Source: Actinomycetes bacterium
GTDB taxonomy: Bacteria > Actinomycetota > Acidimicrobiia > Acidimicrobiales > RAAP-2
Length of the DNA stretch: 10,704 nt
Direction: 5' to 3'
NCBI GenBank assembly: GCA_021781315.1
Contig: JAJXXB010000265.1
Location: forward strand, 1-10,704
The notes beneath the pieces were generated by a model that was not told the DNA's origin, made no database searches, and was given only the letters and a program-made list of their open reading frames with translations. Positions 6,491 through 10,704 of this stretch are shown here, piece after piece (position 1 is the first letter of the stretch; each line of letters opens with the position of its first letter). The position numbers and the translations under genes were made by a program.

Positions 6491-8013
6491 GCGACCTCGT
6501 CCTCGCCATCGATCTCGGCACGGGTGGGCCCAAGGTCGCCCTCGTGGACGAGACCGGCGCCGTGCTCGACTACGAAGCCCACCGCGTCGCGACGTTCCTC
6601 GACGACAGCGGCGCCGCGACCCAGGACGCCCGCGAGTGGTGGGACATCGTGCGCGCGGCCACCGCACGGCTGACCGCCGCCCACGGCACCGGGCGCGTGG
6701 TGGGTGTCGCGGTCACCGGTCAGTACGCCTCGACCGTGCCGGTGGACGCGAACGGCCTACCCACCGGGCCCTGTCTCACCTGGCTCGATACGCGCGGCGG
6801 ACCCCACGCGCGCGCGGCCGTCGGCGGGCCCGTGCAGGGCTATCACCCGCGCAAGGCGCTGCGCTTCATCCGCGTGAACGGCGGCGCGCCCTCGACCTCG
6901 GGCGCCGACCCGGTGGGCCAGATCCTCTATCTCACCCGCGACGAGCCCGAACTCGTCGCGCGCACCCGCTGGTTCTTAGAGCCCGTCGACTATCTCACCA
7001 TGCGCCTGACCGGCGTCGCCTCGGCCACCCACGCCTCGCGCCTCGCGCTGTGGATGACCGACAACCGCAACCTCTCGCACCTCGACTACGACGCGGGCCT
7101 CCTCGGTCTCGCCGGCCTCGACGCGTCGAAGCTGCCGCCGCTTCTCGCCTTCGGAGACGTGGTGGGCACCGTGACGACCGGCGTCGCCGCCGAGCTCGGC
7201 CTCTCACCCGATGCGATCGTCGTGACCGGAATGCCCGACCTGCACGCCGCGGCCATCGGCGCGGGCGCGACCGCCCCCTACGCCACCCACTTGGCGCTGT
7301 CGACCACGTCGTGGGTCAGCTGCCCGGTGACGACGAAGAAGACCGACGCGCTGCACTCGATCGCGACGGTGCCGGGGCTCTCGAACGACTCCTACCTGGT
7401 GATCAACAACCAAGAGACCGGCGCCGGGGCGCTGGACTGGTTGCGCCGCGTGGTGGGAGCACCCGACTACGAGGCCCTCACGGGAATCGCGGCGGCGACG
7501 CCGCCGGGCGCGCGCGGCGTGCGCTTTCGGCCCTGGCTCGCCGGCGAGCGCTCCCCGGCCGAGGACAAATCGGTGCGCGCGAGCTTCGCCAACCTCTCAC
7601 TCGCCACCGACACCGGCGACCTCGTGCGCGCGGTGCTTGAGGGCGTGGCCGCGAACAGCGCCTGGCTGTTCGGTCACGTCGAGACCTTCACCAAGCGCCG
7701 CCTCGAACCGGTCCGTCTCCTCGGCGGCGGCGCCCAGTCGGACCTGTGGGCCCAGATCTACGCCGACACCCTCGACCGGCGCATCGAGCGAGTGGAGAAC
7801 CCGCTCGTCGCCCAGGTGCGCGGCGCGGCGCTGCTCGCCTGGTCGCGGGTGCGCGGCCGTCCGCTCGACGAGTTCGTGACCACCCCACCGGTCAGCGTCT
7901 TCGAGCCGACGACCACCGAGGCCTATCGCGAGCTGGTCGCCGACCTGCCGAAGCGATTCCGTGCCGAGAGCCGCGCCGGGCGTCGTGCGAAGAGGGGCCC
8001 GCGCACGGCGTAG
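6487..8013 (+). CDS. FGGY family carbohydrate kinase (xylulokinase-like)
   Basis: A 508-aa ATP-dependent kinase of the FGGY family (actin/hexokinase fold), which phosphorylates sugars or polyols. The N-terminal phosphate-1 motif is AIDLGTGGPK (7-16). The substrate-domain segment is AVTGQYASTVPVD (75-87), then LTWLDTRGG (97-105). GMPDLHAAAIGAG (248-260) carries the probable catalytic base Asp251. AGERSP (352-357) and LLGGGAQSDLWAQIYAD (411-427) form the C-terminal nucleotide-binding part. The length is normal for xylulokinases. From memory, the DLGTGGPK and PDLH variants and the ADP-loop region resemble a mycobacterial branch annotated as xylulokinase, whose true substrate I do not know. GTG at 6487 overlaps the TGA of the lyase (GTGA), which implies co-translation with it. 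About 20 basic residues form the C-terminal tail. The sugar specificity is not assigned. Confidence 0.88.
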   Translation: MSDLVLAIDLGTGGPKVALVDETGAVLDYEAHRVATFLDDSGAATQDAREWWDIVRAATARLTAAHGTGRVVGVAVTGQYASTVPVDANGLPTGPCLTWLDTRGGPHARAAVGGPVQGYHPRKALRFIRVNGGAPSTSGADPVGQILYLTRDEPELVARTRWFLEPVDYLTMRLTGVASATHASRLALWMTDNRNLSHLDYDAGLLGLAGLDASKLPPLLAFGDVVGTVTTGVAAELGLSPDAIVVTGMPDLHAAAIGAGATAPYATHLALSTTSWVSCPVTTKKTDALHSIATVPGLSNDSYLVINNQETGAGALDWLRRVVGAPDYEALTGIAAATPPGARGVRFRPWLAGERSPAEDKSVRASFANLSLATDTGDLVRAVLEGVAANSAWLFGHVETFTKRRLEPVRLLGGGAQSDLWAQIYADTLDRRIERVENPLVAQVRGAALLAWSRVRGRPLDEFVTTPPVSVFEPTTTEAYRELVADLPKRFRAESRAGRRAKRGPRTA

Positions 8014-8037
8014 GTTGAGGGGAGTTCAAAGCGAGGA
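8011..8037 (+). promoter_or_regulatory. Possible internal promoter and ribosome binding site before the dehydrogenase
   Basis: TAGGTT (8011-8016) begins with the kinase stop codon and fits TANNNT; it could start a transcript near 8022. GAGGA (8033-8037) is a reasonable Shine-Dalgarno sequence 3 bases before the ATG at 8041. With only 27 bases between the genes, read-through from the upstream promoter is at least as likely, so the box may give extra, independent expression. Confidence 0.3.
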
Positions 8038-8040
8038 ACC

Positions 8041-9276
8041 ATGCCCTATCAGTTCACGCAGCAGGGACTCGAGGTCCAAGAGTCGGTGCGCCGCTTCATG
8101 GAGCACGTGATCTATCCCAACGAGGAGACCTTCTACAACCAGCTCGCCGAGGTCGGCACCGACGGTTACCCGCCGATCATGGACAAGCTCAAGGCCGCCG
8201 CCCTGGAACGGGGCCTGTGGAATCTCTTCCTGCCGCACCTCAAGGCCGACCACCCCGGCACCCCGTTGTCGAACCTCGACTACGCGCCGGTCTCCGAGTT
8301 GCTCGGGCGCGTCGGCTTCGCCTCGGAAGCACTGAACTGCAACGCGCCCGACACCGGCAACATGGAGATCCTCAACCTCTATGGTTCGGACACGGTGAAG
8401 GCCGAGTGGCTCGCGCCCCTGCTCGCCGGTGAGATCCGCAGCGCCTTCTCCATGACCGAGCCCGACGTCGCCTCCTCGGACGCCACGAACATCGGCCTGT
8501 CCATCGAGCGCGACGGCGACGAGTACGTGCTCAATGGCCGCAAGTGGTTCTCCTCGGGCGCTCGCGCCGAGCGCTGCAAGGTCCTCATCGTCATGGGCAA
8601 GACGAATCCCAACGCCTCGCGCCACCTCCAGCAGTCGATGATCGTCGTGCCCAAGGACACGCCGGGCGTCGAGCTGGGCATGGATCCGCACGTCTTTGGC
8701 TACAACGAGCGCGGCGGGCATCCCGAGATCATCTACCGCGACGTACGCGTGCCGGTCGACAACCTCCTCGGTGAGGAGGGCGGCGGTTTCGCCATCAGCC
8801 AGGCCCGCCTCGGGCCGGGGCGGATCCATCACTGCATGCGCTCCATCGGCGTCGCCGAGCGGGCCCTCGAGCTGATGGTGACCCGTTCCCTCGAGCGCAC
8901 GACCTTCGGCACCAGCCTCGCGCGCAAGGGCCTGATCCAGGACTGGATCGCCGAGTCGCGCATCGAGATCGACATGGCGCGCGAGTACGTGTTGAAGACG
9001 GCCCATCTCATGGACACCGTGGGAAATCGCGCGGCGGCGACCGAGATCTCGGGCATCAAGGTGGCGATTCCCAACATGACCCTGCGCGTCATCGACCGGG
9101 CGATCCAGGTCCACGGCGCGGCCGGGGTCACCCAGTTCTACCCCCTGGCCTCGATGTACGCCCACCAGCGCACGCTGAGAATTGCCGACGGACCCGACGA
9201 GGTGCACAAGATGACCATCGCGCGCCGCGAGATCATGAAGCACCAGCCGGACTTTCGCATGCACGATCCCCGCTAG
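8041..9276 (+). CDS. Acyl-CoA dehydrogenase, ACAD10/ACAD11-like
   Basis: A 411-aa FAD enzyme of the acyl-CoA dehydrogenase family. The helical N-terminal domain (about 1-130) leads to the FAD/substrate strand FSMTEPDVASSDATN (136-150), then NGRKWFSSGA (165-174). The beta domain contains QQSMIVVPKDTPGV (197-210). The C-terminal helical domain holds LGPGRIHHCMRSIGVAERALE (about 257-277), IDRAIQVHGAAGV (351-363) and RTLRIADGPDEVHK (377-390). The combination VASSDATN, GRIHHCMR and ADGPDEVH is typical of the ACAD10/11 branch. In that branch Asp383 sits where classical enzymes have the catalytic Glu of YEG. Mammalian ACAD10/11 act on long, branched or 4-hydroxy acyl chains; the substrate here is unknown. 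It follows the kinase by 27 bases with its own Shine-Dalgarno sequence and is probably in the same operon. It is full length with no visible defects. Confidence 0.92.
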   Translation: MPYQFTQQGLEVQESVRRFMEHVIYPNEETFYNQLAEVGTDGYPPIMDKLKAAALERGLWNLFLPHLKADHPGTPLSNLDYAPVSELLGRVGFASEALNCNAPDTGNMEILNLYGSDTVKAEWLAPLLAGEIRSAFSMTEPDVASSDATNIGLSIERDGDEYVLNGRKWFSSGARAERCKVLIVMGKTNPNASRHLQQSMIVVPKDTPGVELGMDPHVFGYNERGGHPEIIYRDVRVPVDNLLGEEGGGFAISQARLGPGRIHHCMRSIGVAERALELMVTRSLERTTFGTSLARKGLIQDWIAESRIEIDMAREYVLKTAHLMDTVGNRAAATEISGIKVAIPNMTLRVIDRAIQVHGAAGVTQFYPLASMYAHQRTLRIADGPDEVHKMTIARREIMKHQPDFRMHDPR

Positions 9277-9280
9277 GGAT
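9266..9280. terminator. Short hairpin between convergent genes
   Basis: ATCCC (9266-9270) and GGGAT (9276-9280) form a 5-bp stem with a 5-base loop containing the dehydrogenase stop codon, followed by TTT on the + strand. It fills the 4-base gap between the two convergent genes. The stem is short, so termination function is uncertain. Confidence 0.25.
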
Positions 9281-9901
9281 TTACCCGCTGAAGGCCGCCT
9301 CGATCTCGAGACGCCGACGCGCCTCCTCGTGGCGCCACGCGGCGAGCAGGGCGATGGTGAGACTCGCCACCCCGGCGAGGCCCGTCGCCACGAACGGCGC
9401 CCACAGACGTGCGCCCACGTAGTAGGTCATCCACAGCGACGCGCCGACGGCGCCGACCGCCCACGACGACACCGACACGCCCGACGCGTCACGGCTGCGA
9501 ATCAGCTCGATGATCTGGGGGCCGCGCGTGATCGACATGGCGAGCCCGATCCCGTAGACGCCGTCGGACCAGCCGCCCAAGTACGTGGGCACGATCGTAA
9601 AGAGCGCGAAGAAGATAAAGGACTGCACCACCACGCGCGCGTGACGCCACGGCGCGAGGCGATAGAGGATGCTCAGCTGCACGGGCAGGACGATCAGGCT
9701 GCCCATCACGATCTCGGGCGAGCGTGCGACGACGCCGTAGGTGATCCAGAACAGGCCCATGTAGACGAAAATCACCCACGTGGCCAGGGAAACTCCGTCG
9801 ACGCCGCGCGTCGCGAGGCGCCGCAGCTGCGCGCTCGCGCTGACCAGTCCGAGACCGACGGCCGTCCACCCCAACACGACGGTCAGGGCGCGGAAGGTCA
9901 C
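9281..9901 (-). CDS. SWEET-like double PQ-loop membrane protein (7 TM)
   Basis: A 206-aa integral membrane protein with a tandem 3+1+3 helix pattern. Repeat 1 (about 8-82) contains SAQLRRLATRGVDGVSLATW; repeat 2 (about 112-188) contains GPQIIELIRSRDASGVSVSSW. These are the PQ-loop/MtN3 signature (PQ, basic spacer, GVS-x-x-W), kept as PQ (128-129) in repeat 2 and changed to AQ (24-25) in repeat 1. Predicted helices are near 6-24, 39-58, 63-82, 90-108, 112-128, 144-163 and 167-189, with helix 4 as the linker. Family members move sugars or amino acids across membranes by facilitated diffusion. The Asn in TM3 and TM7 that lines the sugar pocket of many SWEETs is not seen, so a sugar substrate is uncertain. 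GTG at 9901 lies 6 bases after a -10-like box. The gene is downstream of leuA with its own promoter and faces the dehydrogenase. Confidence 0.78.
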   Translation of the reverse strand: MTFRALTVVLGWTAVGLGLVSASAQLRRLATRGVDGVSLATWVIFVYMGLFWITYGVVARSPEIVMGSLIVLPVQLSILYRLAPWRHARVVVQSFIFFALFTIVPTYLGGWSDGVYGIGLAMSITRGPQIIELIRSRDASGVSVSSWAVGAVGASLWMTYYVGARLWAPFVATGLAGVASLTIALLAAWRHEEARRRLEIEAAFSG

Positions 9902-9907
9902 CTCCCC

Positions 9908-9913
9908 AGGCTA
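9908..9913 (-). promoter_or_regulatory. -10 box (TAGCCT on minus strand), probable leaderless promoter
   Basis: On the minus strand TAGCCT is followed by GGGGAG and then the GTG at 9901. The purine run abuts the start codon and is too close to serve as a normal Shine-Dalgarno sequence, while the 6-base spacing puts transcription start on the GTG itself. It lies in the 25-base gap after the leuA stop codon. Confidence 0.42.
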
Positions 9914-9926
9914 GCGGCGGGCACTC

Positions 9927-10704
9927 CTACCGTCGGCGATTCGCCGCCGAGATCACCGCTTCGAGCGAGGCGTCGAGGATCGACGAACTCATGCCGACGC
10001 CCCACCACGTGGTGCCGTCCTCGCCCTCAGCCTCGACGTAGGCGACGGCCGACGCGCTCGAGCCCGCGGTGAGAGCGTGCTCGTGGTAGTCGCGGACCTT
10101 GAAGTCGATCGCCATCTCGTTGCGCAGGCCCGACATCATCGCGTCGATGGGTCCGTTGCCCTCGCCCTTGACCGTGACGTGCTGACCGGCCACGACCAGC
10201 TGAGCGAAGATCCGCGTGCTGGTCGAGTCGGTGGAGACCTCTGAGCTGAGCAGCTGGATGGTCGGGTTCTCGGGCAGGTAGGTCGTCGTGAAGACGTCCC
10301 AGATCTCGGCCGGCGAGATCTCGGTGCCCGAGGTCTCGGTGAGCTCTTGGACCTGCTTAGAGAACTCCACCTGCATGGCGCGCGGCAGCTCGAGACCGTG
10401 CTCGGCCGAGAGCAGGTAGGCCACGCCGCCTTTGCCCGACTGGGAGTTGACCCGGATGATCGCCTCGTAGGTGCGCCCGGTGTGCTTGGGGTCGATCGGC
10501 AGGTAGGGCACCTCCCAGACGTCGTAGGTGTCGCCGATGGCGGCCATGCCCTTCTTGATCGCGTCCTGGTGAGAGCCGGAGAAGGCCGTGTAGACGAGCT
10601 CGCCGACGTAGGGGTGGCGCGGATGGATCGGCAGGCGGTTCGCGTACTCGGCCACGTGGCGCACCTTGTCGATGTCGCGGATGTCGAGCTCGGGGTCGAC
10701 CCCC
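9927..10704 (-). CDS. leuA: 2-isopropylmalate synthase, C-terminal part (partial)
   Basis: The last 258 residues of the enzyme that condenses acetyl-CoA with 2-oxoisovalerate in the first committed step of leucine synthesis. The gene runs off the right edge and is open to base 10704, so the catalytic TIM-barrel core and the true start are outside the window. Visible in order are RLPIHPRHPYVGELVY (23-38) and TAFSGSHQDAIKKG (39-52), typical of the actinobacterial long LeuA form. Linker subdomains follow, then from about residue 147 the leucine-binding regulatory domain (LeuA_dimer), with GEGNGPIDA (180-188) and the closing WGVGMSSSILDASLEAV (234-250). This domain normally gives feedback inhibition by leucine, and it is intact here. 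The GTG at 10664 is internal, not a start, because homology continues upstream of it. Confidence 0.95.
   Translation of the reverse strand, partial: GVDPELDIRDIDKVRHVAEYANRLPIHPRHPYVGELVYTAFSGSHQDAIKKGMAAIGDTYDVWEVPYLPIDPKHTGRTYEAIIRVNSQSGKGGVAYLLSAEHGLELPRAMQVEFSKQVQELTETSGTEISPAEIWDVFTTTYLPENPTIQLLSSEVSTDSTSTRIFAQLVVAGQHVTVKGEGNGPIDAMMSGLRNEMAIDFKVRDYHEHALTAGSSASAVAYVEAEGEDGTTWWGVGMSSSILDASLEAVISAANRRR

Noticed and set aside
6487..8013. Gene symbol xylB for the FGGY kinase
   Set aside because: The family is clear but the substrate is not; the operon partner is a PLP lyase, not xylose genes.
8026..9264. A 412-codon minus-strand open frame opposite the acyl-CoA dehydrogenase
   Set aside because: Its composition is typical of an antisense shadow (His/Asp/Arg/Val/Gly-rich), and the plus-strand gene matches its family along the full length.
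9934..9946. CGGCG-ATT-CGCCG inverted repeat near the leuA 3' end as a terminator
   Set aside because: The stem is 5 bp, lies inside the leuA coding sequence and lacks a T tract.
10662..10664. GTG as the start of the right-edge gene
   Set aside because: The frame upstream (GVDPELDIRDIDK) is also 2-isopropylmalate synthase sequence, so the gene is cut by the window edge.
1..10704. CRISPR arrays, insertion sequences, prophage or tRNA genes
   Set aside because: No regularly spaced repeats, transposase or integrase motifs, or cloverleaf-like tRNA sequences were seen on either strand.

Overview
The window comes from a high-GC actinobacterium, most likely in or near the class Acidimicrobiia. This is inferred from GC-rich, G/C-ending codons, a LytR-CpsA-Psr wall protein, a mycobacterial-style FGGY kinase and 2-isopropylmalate synthase, and promoters that look leaderless. 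No rRNA, tRNA or marker gene is present, so the genus cannot be named. The region looks like ordinary chromosome: coding density is very high, and I see no CRISPR array, insertion sequence, integrase or tRNA.

Layout from left to right. An ABC-2 type (NatB-like) permease (60-1232, +) lies at the left edge; its ATPase partner is probably just outside. A strong hairpin separates it from a LytR-CpsA-Psr cell-wall glycopolymer ligase (1294-2649, +). A RimJ/RimL-type GNAT acetyltransferase follows (2704-3237, +). It converges, with a 10-base gap, on a membrane-anchored extracellular protein with Asp-box/YCF48-like repeats and a DUF4232-like C-terminus (about 3248-4933, -). A divergent promoter region of about 180 bases, rich in CTCGAG-type palindromes, leads into a three-gene + strand cluster. 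Its members are a sphingosine-1-phosphate-lyase-like PLP enzyme (5117-6490), an FGGY carbohydrate kinase overlapping it by 4 bases (6487-8013), and an ACAD10/11-type acyl-CoA dehydrogenase (8041-9276). This cluster converges, with a 4-base gap, on a 7-TM double PQ-loop (SWEET-like) membrane protein (9281-9901, -). The last gene is the 3' part of leuA (9927-10704, -), which runs off the right edge.

Functionally, the left half is cell-envelope and secretion related (permease, LCP ligase, anchored propeller protein). The most interesting part is the lyase-kinase-dehydrogenase cluster. It pairs a retro-aldol lyase, whose family acts on phosphorylated amino alcohols, with a small-molecule kinase and an acyl-CoA dehydrogenase, next to a possible small-solute transporter. 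I infer a catabolic route in which a hydroxylated substrate is phosphorylated, cleaved to an aldehyde, and the carbon chain is further oxidised. The substrate is unknown. A second recurring pattern is a TANNNT -10-like box 5-8 bases upstream of four start codons, consistent with leaderless mRNAs.
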